64,000 nucleotides of DNA, taken from contig NZ_QASA01000001.1 of assembly GCF_003340495.1 (NCBI RefSeq), positions 1,302,001 through 1,366,000 of the forward strand, in the 5' to 3' direction. Position numbers and translations under genes: made by a program. The notes beneath the pieces are model-generated. The model saw only the letters and a list, made by a program, of their open reading frames with translations, did no database searches and was not told where the DNA came from. This document shows positions 54,913 to 63,208 of the stretch, piece after piece. Each line of letters opens with the position of its first letter. Positions within the stretch are counted from its first letter, which is position 1. Source of the stretch: Adhaeribacter pallidiroseus (GTDB lineage: Bacteria > Bacteroidota > Bacteroidia > Cytophagales > Hymenobacteraceae).

Positions 54913-54962
54913 TGGACACAAGTAGTAAGACACAAGTAGTAAGACACAAGTAGTAAGACACA
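54913..54962. repeat. 14 bp tandem repeat, about 3.5 units
   Basis: The unit GACACAAGTAGTAA is repeated head to tail. A diverged inverted single copy sits at 26341-26387 inside the repeat-A spacer. It may be length-variable. Confidence 0.75.
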
Positions 54963-55060
54963 AGTATCAAGACAAAAATAAACGTAAGGATATTTCAAGG
55001 TAATGTTTTAGTTATCAATAGTTTATAGGTCGAACAACTAATAACGACCAACTACTTATA
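54963..55060 (+). repeat. Dispersed repeat B2, copy 2
   Basis: It matches the complement of 44226-44330 over ~95 bp (AAATAAACGTAAGGATATTT in the middle; ACGACCAACTACTTATA at the end) and abuts the tandem repeat. Confidence 0.7.
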
Positions 55061-55383
55061 ATACATTAAAATATCAGTGATTTAACCTTGTATTTATAAT
55101 ATTGGAATGTGTCTTTTAGTTTGTTCTTTTACTGAACATTTACCATTTACCAGTTAGTAAATAGTTTTATTTTCATGTTATGCTTTAGAGGTAATTTTTT
55201 ATCTCGGGTATAAAAATAAGCAACCGGTCGGAATGCGGGCAATATTTGCTTTATTCTGGCCGGTTGCATTTTGCCAAAAACCGGTTTGCTCTTTATAAAA
55301 CCGGCTCAATATTTAAAAAACGGGTTGCACCTCTGCTAAAATTTAAAAATACCGCCACTCCCCATTAGTATTAAAGTAAGCCG

Positions 55384-56007
55384 ATGAAGCGCCTATTGTA
55401 CATTTTCTTGTTTTGTTGTATCCTGATAATCCTTACTTTTCTGTTGTTCGATGATCTGGAAAACTGGATCACCACGTACGTGAATTCCGGAAAAACCTTA
55501 ACTACCTTTACCTTGCTCAGCTTTGGCTTTTTATCCCTGGATACCCTTTTGCCGGTTCCCTCCAGTTTGTTAATGATTTTAAATGGTAAAGTTTTGGGCT
55601 TTTTTCTCGGCAGTATGGTTTCCTGGGGCGGCACCCTGGTTTCTTCTTTATTTGGATTTTATTTAGGGCAAAGTGCCAATCCTTATTTCGATAAGTTTTT
55701 CTCCGCCACGGATAAAGCCTTTAGCAATAATTTTTTCCGGAAGTACGGGAACTGGGCCATTCTTACTTCGAAAGCTTTACCTATTTTGTCCGAAGCGGTT
55801 TCGTTTGTGGCCGGAACTGCCGCCGTGCCGTTTAAAACTTTCTTGCTGTATTCCGCAATAGGTCATTTGCTGATAGCGGTGGTTTACGGCTATTTGGGCA
55901 GCTATGCTAATACACTCCATTCGGGCTTAATAACCCTGATTATTATTGTGGGTACGGTAGTAGTAGGTTGGTTGGTGCAGTATTTTTTAAAAAATAAACG
56001 AATTTAG
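55384..56007 (+). CDS. VTT/DedA-like membrane protein
   Basis: This 207-residue inner-membrane protein has about five hydrophobic helices. The VTT (SNARE-associated) core is visible: GFLSLDTLLPVPSSLLMILNG, GSMVSWGGTLVSSLFGFYLGQ and the re-entrant-like SKALPILSEAVSFVAGTAAVPF with its polar/Pro pattern. Bacterial VTT proteins include DedA flippases for undecaprenyl-phosphate or phosphatidylethanolamine. This one is closer to the shorter YdjX/TVP38 type. It has no operon partner. Confidence 0.82.
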   Translation: MKRLLYIFLFCCILIILTFLLFDDLENWITTYVNSGKTLTTFTLLSFGFLSLDTLLPVPSSLLMILNGKVLGFFLGSMVSWGGTLVSSLFGFYLGQSANPYFDKFFSATDKAFSNNFFRKYGNWAILTSKALPILSEAVSFVAGTAAVPFKTFLLYSAIGHLLIAVVYGYLGSYANTLHSGLITLIIIVGTVVVGWLVQYFLKNKRI

Positions 56008-56409
56008 CTTTATAAAACAGCAGAAAAAGCCTAAAGAAAGGCCAAAGGTGGTTTGGTTAAGCTATTCGATAAAGGCCTTGGGTTTTTTGCTGGCACAGCA
56101 TGCCCGTCTTTTCTTTATTAAAAAGTTTGGAGTCTCCCCCCGGAAAACTCCAAACTGATTGAAAAGTATTCTTTAATACACGGGTAAACTAAGTAACAGG
56201 ACAAAATTAAGTTGCTAAAATCCTGAGATTAAGCAATTGATGGTTAAAGTTATAACGATCGAATAACGAACAACTAAAAACGACCAACTACTTATAAGGT
56301 AGGCGTACAATCATTTTTTTAAATTTTATCTATTCCGGAAAGTACCCGAACCTTTAGCGTTAATTTTTCAAGCCAAGTTAATTATTTTCCGGTAGTTCAA
56401 AATTGTTGC
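56008..56409. other. Intergenic region with repeat B
   Basis: 402 bp between convergent genes, without an ORF. A weak hairpin-like stretch (GGCCAAAGG/CCTTGGG around 56041-56090) and repeat B at 56191 are all I see. Confidence 0.45.
56191..56297 (+). repeat. Dispersed repeat B, copy 3
   Basis: AAGTAACAGGACAAAATTAA through ACGACCAACTACTTATA; almost identical to copies at 44101 (inverted) and 52159. Confidence 0.75.
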
Positions 56410-57432
56410 TTACTCGTTGGTTACTTTAAATATTTTGCCATCGGGTAAACTGTTTACGTAATACGTTAAAGGCCCACTTCTCACAATAGATGTTGGTTGG
56501 TTTATCGCTGACCCGAAGGTTGCTTGTCCGTTATCCGCGGCCACCACTATTCGGCCGGTATTGGGTATAAACCCTTGTTGGCCAAATTGCGCATGTTCCA
56601 CTACTACCGGGTTATAAGCCGGATCGAAGGTCATATCCGTTATGGTGGTAAATCCTTCCTGATACAAGGTATATTTGCCTTTGCGATCTACGGAATAAAT
56701 CCGGGCTTCTCCTTTCGGGAAAGGAAAACCAGTTAAAGTGGTAACGTAAAAACGCTGTTCGTTGAAGCCAATACCGGTGGGTACTACATCGATAGTCGGC
56801 GGACCAGGAATGGGATTTTTAATATCGGTAAAAACAGTAAATACGTGTAGTTTGCCGGCGGGGGTGCGGCGAATAACGGCGTTGGCACTCGCATCGGTAA
56901 TGTAAATATTATCTTCGGGCCCCACAGTTAAACCATAGGGGTTAGATGCTTCCGGCTTTTCTTTGAAGGGATAATTCATGACAAAATTACCTATATCCTG
57001 CTTTTCGAGGGTGCTGGCTTTTACCACTTTGTCCCCGATTTTATATTTGCTGATATCGGCTATATACAGTATGCCGTTGGTATGCAGAATATAAACTTTT
57101 CCGTCTTTTACTAACAAATGATTTAACCCCACAATCTCTTCGGAGCCACCTGGTCCAAAAAAGGAAGGAAAACCTTCCACTACCACGTGTTTTTTTCCGT
57201 AAGAATCAAACACGGACACTTTTCCATCATCTTTGCCAGTTCCAATTTCCGTTACCCACAACTGTTGCTGGGCATCCAAAGCCAGCCCAATGGGGCCGTT
57301 CAGCTTAGAGGCGTACTCTTTGGTACTCACAGGTTTAGGGTCCACTGCATTCAGGTACTCATAAAATTCGCGGCAGCCGGTTAATACTAATAAACCCAGG
57401 CTAAAAAGCAATGTTGTTACTTTTAATTTCAT
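56410..57432 (-). CDS. ScyD/ScyE-family lipoprotein (NHL/propeller)
   Basis: This 340-residue protein has signal peptide and lipobox LGLLVLTGC (Cys19). The mature part is a six-bladed propeller with repeated GLALDAQQQLWVTEIGTG, GLNHLLVKDGKVYILHTNG, NPYGLTVGPEDNIYITDASANAVIRR and VPTGIGFNEQRFYVTTLTGFPFP blocks, as in the ScyD/ScyE family first named in cyanobacterial scytonemin clusters. In Bacteroidota such proteins are of unknown function and not tied to scytonemin. It is a single gene. Confidence 0.85.
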   Translation of the reverse strand: MKLKVTTLLFSLGLLVLTGCREFYEYLNAVDPKPVSTKEYASKLNGPIGLALDAQQQLWVTEIGTGKDDGKVSVFDSYGKKHVVVEGFPSFFGPGGSEEIVGLNHLLVKDGKVYILHTNGILYIADISKYKIGDKVVKASTLEKQDIGNFVMNYPFKEKPEASNPYGLTVGPEDNIYITDASANAVIRRTPAGKLHVFTVFTDIKNPIPGPPTIDVVPTGIGFNEQRFYVTTLTGFPFPKGEARIYSVDRKGKYTLYQEGFTTITDMTFDPAYNPVVVEHAQFGQQGFIPNTGRIVVAADNGQATFGSAINQPTSIVRSGPLTYYVNSLPDGKIFKVTNE

Positions 57433-57830
57433 GGTAATAGTGGTTTAAGTTAGAAAATAATTTTACCCGATCAATTTAGGTAAATGTTTGAATTATAATG
57501 ATTTTAATTATTAATTTATTTTGATATGAAGCGGCTATTAATTTCTTTGTTGTAATGGTTGTAAATAGTATTATTTATAGAGGCGGGTAAAAAGCCAAAT
57601 ACTTTACCAAAATTAAGCAGGCAGTTGAGGGAATAGCATTACTGAAAGCTTTCTCGGGAGGAAGCGTAATTTTAAAATTAAGCTACCAACTTGTTTAGTC
57701 ATCCGGAACCAGCTTCCATTATTATAAATCAAATTACTCCTGTATAATTTATGGTTTTGGCAAATACCCCAGCCACTGTAATACGTACAGCTTTATTTCG
57801 TGTACCTTTATACTGGATAAACCCCGACGG
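57433..57830. other. Divergent intergenic region ScyD-like / DEAD-box
   Basis: 398 bp, AT-rich, no ORF. TACCTTTA about 25 bp before the helicase ATG is a possible weak -7 box. Confidence 0.4.
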
Positions 57831-59129
57831 ATGCTAGAAGCTATTCTTGATAAACTACGTATCACCGATTTAAATCCCATGCAGGCCGCGGCTTTAGCGG
57901 CTGCGGAACAACAGGATGTAGTGTTGCTGGCGCCAACTGGTTCAGGTAAAACCTTGGGTTTTCTGTTGCCTTTGTTAAAGCGCCTGCAACCCGCAATGCC
58001 GGGAGTGCAGGCTTTGGTGCTGGTTCCTACCCGCGAACTGGCCCTGCAAATAGAGCAGGTATTCCGGCAAATGGGTACGGGGTTTGGGGTAACGTGCTTT
58101 TACGGAGGCCACGCTACCCGTACGGAACGGAGCGCTTTGGGTAATCCGCCGGCGGTAGTGGTGGGTACCCCGGGCCGGATTGCTTTTCATTTGCGGGAGA
58201 AAAACCTGATTGGTACTCCGGTGCATACTTTAATACTGGATGAATTTGATAAATCGCTGGAATTTGGTTTTGAAGCCGAGATGCAATTTATAATCCAGGA
58301 ATTGCCACAAGTTACCAGAAGGCTCCTGACGTCGGCTACGGCAATGGCCGCAATACCTTTATTTACGCAGGTACAAAATCCGGTGCTTATTAATTTTCTG
58401 CAAGATACACCCAGCACCCCGGATTTGGCAGTGAAAATAGTTCCGGTAGCAGCGGGTGATAAAGCTACGTCTTTATTCCGTTTATTATGTAAAATAGGAA
58501 ACAAACCTACTTTGGTATTTTGCAACCAACGCGATGCCGTTGAAGAGTTAAGCCAATTTCTGAACCAGAAAAAACTAGACCACGGTGTATTCCACGGCGG
58601 CTTGGAGCAACCCGACCGGGAACGGGCTTTACTTAAATTCCGAAATGGCACGTATCATTTACTGCTTAGTACTGATTTAGCTTCCCGCGGGTTAGATATT
58701 CCGGAAATTGAAAACGTGATTCACTACGAATTAACCAATGCCGAAACCTACCTGCACCGCAACGGCCGTACAGCCCGGATGCACGCCAAAGGAACGGCTT
58801 ATGTATTGGTGCAGCCGGGACAAAAACCGGCCTATTTGCCCGAGTCGCTTGCTACTGAATTGTTGCCCACGCAAGTAGTGTTACCGCCGCCCAGCCCTTG
58901 GGAAACCGTGTACTTAAATGCCGGCAAAAAAGATAAAATAAGCAAAGGCGATGTGGCGGGTTTTCTACTCCAAAAAAACTTTCTGCAAAAAGAAGAGTTG
59001 GGTTTAATCTACCTCCAGGATTACGTTACCTTCGCCGCCGTAAGCCGGAAGAAAGCCGATGCTCTTATTCAAAAGCTGCAAAACGAAAAAATTAAAAACA
59101 AAAAAGTAAAGCTCGGGCGGGCTAAGTAA
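57831..59129 (+). CDS. DEAD-box RNA helicase with variant motifs
   Basis: This 432-residue cytosolic ATP-dependent RNA helicase has motif I APTGSGKT near 33-40, Ia PTRELALQ near 66, GTPGRI, motif II LDEFDKSLE (DEFD instead of DEAD) near 136, motif III SATA, motif V TDLASRGLDIPEIENVIHYE and motif VI HRNGRTARM (usual HRIGRTGR). The N-terminal Q-motif is shortened (LNPMQAAAL). The C-terminal ~110 residues end in a lysine-rich tail (KLQNEKIKNKKVKLGR) after a DbpA-like small domain (GKKDKISKGDVAGFLL). Roles in ribosome assembly are usual for this group. Confidence 0.88.
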   Translation: MLEAILDKLRITDLNPMQAAALAAAEQQDVVLLAPTGSGKTLGFLLPLLKRLQPAMPGVQALVLVPTRELALQIEQVFRQMGTGFGVTCFYGGHATRTERSALGNPPAVVVGTPGRIAFHLREKNLIGTPVHTLILDEFDKSLEFGFEAEMQFIIQELPQVTRRLLTSATAMAAIPLFTQVQNPVLINFLQDTPSTPDLAVKIVPVAAGDKATSLFRLLCKIGNKPTLVFCNQRDAVEELSQFLNQKKLDHGVFHGGLEQPDRERALLKFRNGTYHLLLSTDLASRGLDIPEIENVIHYELTNAETYLHRNGRTARMHAKGTAYVLVQPGQKPAYLPESLATELLPTQVVLPPPSPWETVYLNAGKKDKISKGDVAGFLLQKNFLQKEELGLIYLQDYVTFAAVSRKKADALIQKLQNEKIKNKKVKLGRAK

Positions 59130-59510
59130 AATTTAAAAAAACGCACTAATAACATTATCTCAAAGCGCTGTAATCTATATCTCTTGAAAACAATTACTTT
59201 TTTACCTTTCTTCTTGGGTTTTTACGTATACCTATTAGGAACCAAGGAGAAAGTAGATTAAATCTTTTACTTACCCGGTCTGTTTTTTTAATTAATACTT
59301 ACTACTACTTCATCCTGTTTAAGTCAGAAAAGTCTACGGCATCTCTGATTTAAACTTTTTTAATCAAAGCATACGCCCATAACACAACCAGAGCTTGCAA
59401 CTTATTTCTTAAACGTTGTTTTGGTCTTTGAGCCGGGCCAATTTTTAAAATTGCGGCGCAACACGCGTACGAAGTTTGTCTTATGCCTTTTCCTTAAGAA
59501 TTATAAAACT
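59130..59510. other. Intergenic region after DEAD-box gene
   Basis: 381 bp without a credible gene. The frame of the next gene extends upstream to 59421 but has no ATG before 59511. No clear hairpin was seen. Confidence 0.4.
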
Positions 59511-60191
59511 ATGAAATACACTATCAAAATTACCAGTGCCCAAACAATAAGCGAAATTCCAAATTATTGGACCAACCCGGATTATATGCAACTATTGGAG
59601 AAGTTTAATTACCCGGATGCCGATAAAGCCGAAAAAGAAACGCTGGAAGAATTGCTCTTAATGGCCATCACAGATTACGAACCCAATGAAGCAGCCGCCA
59701 TTGTTCTGGAATATAAATTAGCGGATAAGTTAAACGACGGGCAAATTCAGCAAATTTCGAATGATATGTTACTCGATAAAATTTCGGAGGAATACCCGGA
59801 TATAAGTTTACATGCCACTTTGTTCCCGGTAAACCAGCTTTTATTCAAAGCATTTAACGGTAAATTTCCGAATACCAAGGCTACCCTTATACAGTTCTCA
59901 ATAGAGCCGGAAAACGCGGAGAATATATTGGAGTTTACAAAAGAAGATGTGCTGCATTTATTCCAGAACGGGTTATCCGAACGCACGCTTATCAAACGAC
60001 TTTTTGGCGAACAAATAGCCGGAAGTAATAATTTCCCGGAAGCCGCAAGCATTTTGTGGGAATTACAGCCTGTGGGTAATAACCACTATACCTTTATCAC
60101 GTCGGATTATTGGTTAAGCAAAGACGATTTGGTGGCCGATGAATTTAGTGCCGAGTTAGTGAAAGAACCTAAGGCCGAGGAAATTCAGTAG
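59511..60191 (+). CDS. Hypothetical acidic cytosolic protein
   Basis: I chose the ATG at 59511 (MKYTIKITSAQTISEIP), giving 226 residues. It is acidic, mostly helical, with no signal peptide or membrane segment (LEELLLMAITDYEPNEAAAIVLEYKLADKLNDGQ). The C-terminal part has WELQPVGNNHYTFITSDYWLSKDD. I do not recognise the family. It is followed after 43 bp by a second small acidic protein gene at 60235; the two are probably co-transcribed up to the terminator at 60629. Confidence 0.65.
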   Translation: MKYTIKITSAQTISEIPNYWTNPDYMQLLEKFNYPDADKAEKETLEELLLMAITDYEPNEAAAIVLEYKLADKLNDGQIQQISNDMLLDKISEEYPDISLHATLFPVNQLLFKAFNGKFPNTKATLIQFSIEPENAENILEFTKEDVLHLFQNGLSERTLIKRLFGEQIAGSNNFPEAASILWELQPVGNNHYTFITSDYWLSKDDLVADEFSAELVKEPKAEEIQ

Positions 60192-60234
60192 CAAAGCGCA
60201 AGCTTCACTAAAATTTAAAAAAATGCGGTAAAAC

Positions 60235-60576
60235 ATGGAACTACAAGGTACCTGGTCGAAAGACGAGGAGGGTTATTTAACCTTTAGTGATTTGCCCTTG
60301 GAACGGTACTACGAAGCTATTACGAGTAAATACCACCTGGTTTATCAGCAGTTTATGGACGAGCTGGACGATGAGGAAGAAGCCCACGAACAAACTTTGG
60401 CCGCCGGTTATAACATGATCACGGACTACAAAATGATAAACGGCCGGGAGGAATTTGCTACTACTTATCTTACCCCCGTTTATGAATTGGACATGTGGTA
60501 CGAGTTAGATGATTTTACCCAAAAACGCGTGTATGATAAAGGGTATATCAAAATTACTGGTGCGGCTCAGCAGTAA
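60235..60576 (+). CDS. Hypothetical small acidic protein
   Basis: This 113-residue cytosolic protein is strongly acidic in the middle (MDELDDEEEAHEQT). It has several aromatic residues (YHLVYQQF, ELDMWYELDDFTQKRVYDKGY). No family was recognised. The ATG lies ~20 bp after an AAAATTTAAAAAA motif, and no other Shine-Dalgarno is apparent. It is likely the second gene of a two-gene unit with 59511. Confidence 0.6.
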   Translation: MELQGTWSKDEEGYLTFSDLPLERYYEAITSKYHLVYQQFMDELDDEEEAHEQTLAAGYNMITDYKMINGREEFATTYLTPVYELDMWYELDDFTQKRVYDKGYIKITGAAQQ

Positions 60577-60628
60577 CAGCCCTGCATCTATATGCTACTT
60601 TTTTTAAATTTTTACCATAATCTGAATA

Positions 60629-60662
60629 CAAAGGCCCATTCCAGTATAAGATAGGGCCTTTG
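60629..60662. terminator. Bidirectional terminator between 60235 and DoxX genes
   Basis: Perfect 9 bp arms CAAAGGCCC (60629-60637) and GGGCCTTTG (60654-60662) lie between convergent genes. T-richness on the plus side is limited. Confidence 0.65.
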
Positions 60663-60683
60663 TGCATTCAGGAGTTATCAGCC

Positions 60684-61103
60684 TTAGTCCAAGGCTAAAC
60701 GGGATGCAGCAGAAGCTTTCGGAGCTAGATCAGAATCTGGGCGGCGGGCAAGCAATTTATGGTAAGTAAAATACGACACGAGCAGCAAAGTTAAAAAGAG
60801 TAGGGGAGCAACCACGTTCGAAAAAGGATCGCCGGAAGCCAGGTGCGCGATAAATGCCGAAATAAAATTAATGACAAATCCGGCGTAGGCCCATTCTTTA
60901 ATCCGGCGGGGTACTGGCGCCAGTAAAACAAAAACCCCCATCAATTTAGCCACCGCTAACTCTACCCGGAAGTAAGCCGGAAAACCTAAATGCACGAAGC
61001 CTTGCTTCATCGTCGGATCGGTTAAATACGCGTAACCGGAGTACGTCATCATCAAGGCTACCAACGCTGTAGTAACCCAGTAAGTAATTTTTAGTGTTTT
61101 CAT
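60684..61103 (-). CDS. DoxX-like membrane protein
   Basis: This 139-residue protein has four transmembrane helices. The DoxX-like pattern is clear: YWVTTALVALMMTYSGYAYL, LGFPAYFRVELAVAKLMGVFVLLAPVPRRIKEWAYAGFVI, NFISAFIAHLASGDP and the final helix. Family members are small quinone- or thiol-linked membrane proteins of uncertain role. It is divergently transcribed from the HxlR regulator at 61199, with a 95 bp shared promoter, so it is the probable regulatory target. The C-terminal ~20 residues are a charged tail. Confidence 0.85.
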   Translation of the reverse strand: MKTLKITYWVTTALVALMMTYSGYAYLTDPTMKQGFVHLGFPAYFRVELAVAKLMGVFVLLAPVPRRIKEWAYAGFVINFISAFIAHLASGDPFSNVVAPLLFLTLLLVSYFTYHKLLARRPDSDLAPKASAASRLALD

Positions 61104-61143
61104 GATCTTTTTTCTACAAAACTACCTACCTTTACTATGCAAA

Positions 61144-61187
61144 AGATACTACTTTCCCAAAGGATACCAGTATCTTCTGGGATACTA
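61144..61187. promoter_or_regulatory. Likely HxlR operator with repeated GATACT half-sites
   Basis: AGATACT (61144-61150), GGATACCAGTATCTT (palindromic, from 61172) and GGGATACT (61179-61187) crowd the middle of the 95 bp between divergent DoxX and HxlR starts. The winged-helix dimer probably binds these and controls both genes. A TAGTTTTG -7-like box faces DoxX. Confidence 0.55.
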
Positions 61188-61198
61188 AACCTGTACCT

Positions 61199-61558
61199 AT
61201 GGAAACCGAAAAATCTTTTATACCGCATAACAATCAGGCGTGTAAAGTAAGCGTGATGGCGATAAAAGACGCTCTTTACGTTTTATCCGGGAAATGGAAG
61301 CTGCCGTTAATTATGGTTTTATCCGAAGGACCCCAACGTTTTAATGAAATTCAGCGGACGCTTGGCGATATTACCCCCAAAATACTATCGAAAGAATTGC
61401 GCGAATTAGAAATGAATGAATTTGTGATTCGGCAAGTATATCCAACCACCCCCGTAACGGTAACTTACGAATTAACGCCTTATAGCCGATCTTTAGATAA
61501 AGTAATGGATGAATTGCGCAACTGGGGCTTGCAACACCGCCAACGCATCATGAAATAA
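61199..61558 (+). CDS. HxlR-family transcriptional regulator
   Basis: This 119-residue winged-helix DNA-binding protein has the HxlR signature ALYVLSGKWKLPLIMVLSEGPQRFNEIQRTLGDITPKILSKELRELE followed by the wing TPVTVTYELTPYSRSL. An N-terminal Cys (ACKVSVM, near position 15) stands where redox- or electrophile-sensing HxlR proteins (HypR/YodB type) keep their sensor Cys. That suggests a response to oxidative or quinone stress and fits the adjacent DoxX gene. It probably also regulates itself. Confidence 0.88.
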   Translation: METEKSFIPHNNQACKVSVMAIKDALYVLSGKWKLPLIMVLSEGPQRFNEIQRTLGDITPKILSKELRELEMNEFVIRQVYPTTPVTVTYELTPYSRSLDKVMDELRNWGLQHRQRIMK

Positions 61559-61872
61559 TACGCGTGGGCTCAGAACTAATAATTAAAAAGATCACCCCGA
61601 ATTAGCAGTTAAAGCAAGTAATTTGGATTTACCCGCTTCGCTAAAGCAAGAATGTCGGGAGGCTTTTCACCGGAACTGGAAGTACTCGGAATAAAAAAAT
61701 TAAAAATATTACGGCATCGTATTTAAAAATTCTTGCTAATACATAAAAACGCAGGAGTATACCAAGGTGATCCCCGGATTTTTTAAATTTTGAAGCAGTT
61801 TAGCAAATAAATAACTCTGGTTAAACCGAAAACCTCTGGGATCGGCTTCAGAAAACCAGTCAAGGGTAACGC
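61559..61872. other. Convergent intergenic region
   Basis: 314 bp with no ORF. It is AT-rich with two AAATTTAAAAA-type motifs (61700, 61785). No strong hairpin was seen. Confidence 0.4.
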
Positions 61873-62550
61873 TTATAAATGATTAAAGTACTGCACCACG
61901 CGTGTTAAAGCCACCGGGTTTTTATAAGATAAATTTCTTTGACGGATAAAAGCTTTCATAGGCACTGATTTATCCTGGTATAAGTCTTCTAAATTCTTTT
62001 TAGGATGGCGCAGCGGAATAAGCTTGTTTTCGGGGGTATATAAAAAGTACGCGTTTAACCGGGCTAGTTGGTAGCTATTTAAATCGCTTTTTTTACGGGT
62101 TACGGAGTAAGATTCGTAATATTGTCCGTGGGTAGCGTAAGCCGGAACAGGATCCAGGTTCCGGATAACGTAGCAACTGCGTTTGATTAAAGTATATTTT
62201 CCTTCGGTTACCACCTCAAAAAAGGCCGGAGTTTTAAAAGTTGGTTCTTCGGGATTGGGGGCATACCGGAACGGCCGGAAAGTTTGGAATTCCTGCCGCT
62301 GTTCGTTGAACACCCGGAAGTGGGTTACATTAACCGGCGAGAAAGTCTGAATGAACCCATTCGCATTTTTTACCTGAATAAGCTCTTTTTGAAAGTAATA
62401 ACTCACGGCTCCTTTTAAAGTATCGCCATCCGTCAGAATAACTTCGCCCACCGACCAATCGTGTTTAGTTAAGTTTTGGGCCGTAGCGCCCGAGCTCAAA
62501 CCAAGTAAAATAAAAAGAATACTCCTGAAATGTAGTAACTGCCGAAACAT
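61873..62550 (-). CDS. Secreted hypothetical protein of Bacteroidota type
   Basis: This 225-residue protein has a signal peptide ending SSGATAQ. The mature part begins DWSVGEVILTDGDTLKGAVSYY, a common opening of beta-rich Bacteroidota exported proteins of unknown function, and continues FSPVNVTHFRVFNEQRQEFQTFRP and YTLIKRSCYVIRNLDP. No catalytic motif or membrane anchor was seen. The C-terminus is helical and basic. It is a single gene, divergent from the GGT gene across a 658 bp gap. Confidence 0.65.
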   Translation of the reverse strand: MFRQLLHFRSILFILLGLSSGATAQNLTKHDWSVGEVILTDGDTLKGAVSYYFQKELIQVKNANGFIQTFSPVNVTHFRVFNEQRQEFQTFRPFRYAPNPEEPTFKTPAFFEVVTEGKYTLIKRSCYVIRNLDPVPAYATHGQYYESYSVTRKKSDLNSYQLARLNAYFLYTPENKLIPLRHPKKNLEDLYQDKSVPMKAFIRQRNLSYKNPVALTRVVQYFNHL

Positions 62551-63208
62551 GGCTTTAAAGTTAAATGGTAGAAAGTGGCTGTATCAAAAGTTTATGCAAC
62601 AAAGCATTCGATAACGGATTTATTTATACGCTAAATTAGTACTTTTTCCACAATTAATTTTTGGCAGGTGTTGCTGCTCCGGTTTCAAAATATAAATTAT
62701 GCAAGTAAGCCGGTGGTAAAACCATATACTTTTAATAATATAATTGGTTTAATTCACTGATATAGGGGAAGTAAGTGAAAAATTTTAAAAATTTCAATTG
62801 TACTTGCCTAGCAAGCTATTGTAAGCTGTGCTCAAATCGATCCTGAGGGTATTTAATAAAATAGAATAATTTTTAGAAAAGGATCGTTTAAAATTAAAGA
62901 GAATTTCGCGAAATAAAAGTAATTTTTAAAGCAAGACTATCTAATTTAAACCTTAATTTCAAAAAACAGTAATTTTAAATAAGGTAGATGCTTCTTGTTT
63001 TACCGCCCAAAGACTTTGTTAAAGATGGTTCGTAATACTTAGTACAGCAGACGTGTATCGGAATAAAAAATAGTTTTGCCAGGTATGTTACCTAAGCAAA
63101 CTCGAATAAACTCCGGTGTGGGAACGATAAAATCTAAAGCTTATTAATGCAGTTATTTACCAGTCAGATTTTTATTTTTTTCAAAAAATTAAATTTAAAC
63201 GTAATAAA
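62551..63208. other. 658 bp intergenic region before GGT
   Basis: AT-rich, no ORF of note. A perfect 12 bp palindrome ATTTCGCGAAAT (62903-62914) could be an operator; it stands out because CG dinucleotides are scarce around it. Confidence 0.4.

Larger units (their letters stand above)
54908..55383. other. Repeat-rich intergenic region
   Basis: 476 bp without a gene. It contains the 14 bp tandem repeat at 54913, repeat B2 at 54963, and AT-rich sequence before the VTT gene. Confidence 0.5.

Noticed and set aside
54913-54962. CRISPR array
   Set aside because: The 14 bp units are directly tandem without spacers.
62903-62914. Palindrome ATTTCGCGAAAT as a definite operator
   Set aside because: A single 12 bp palindrome in AT-rich DNA with no regulator gene nearby; recorded only as a possibility.
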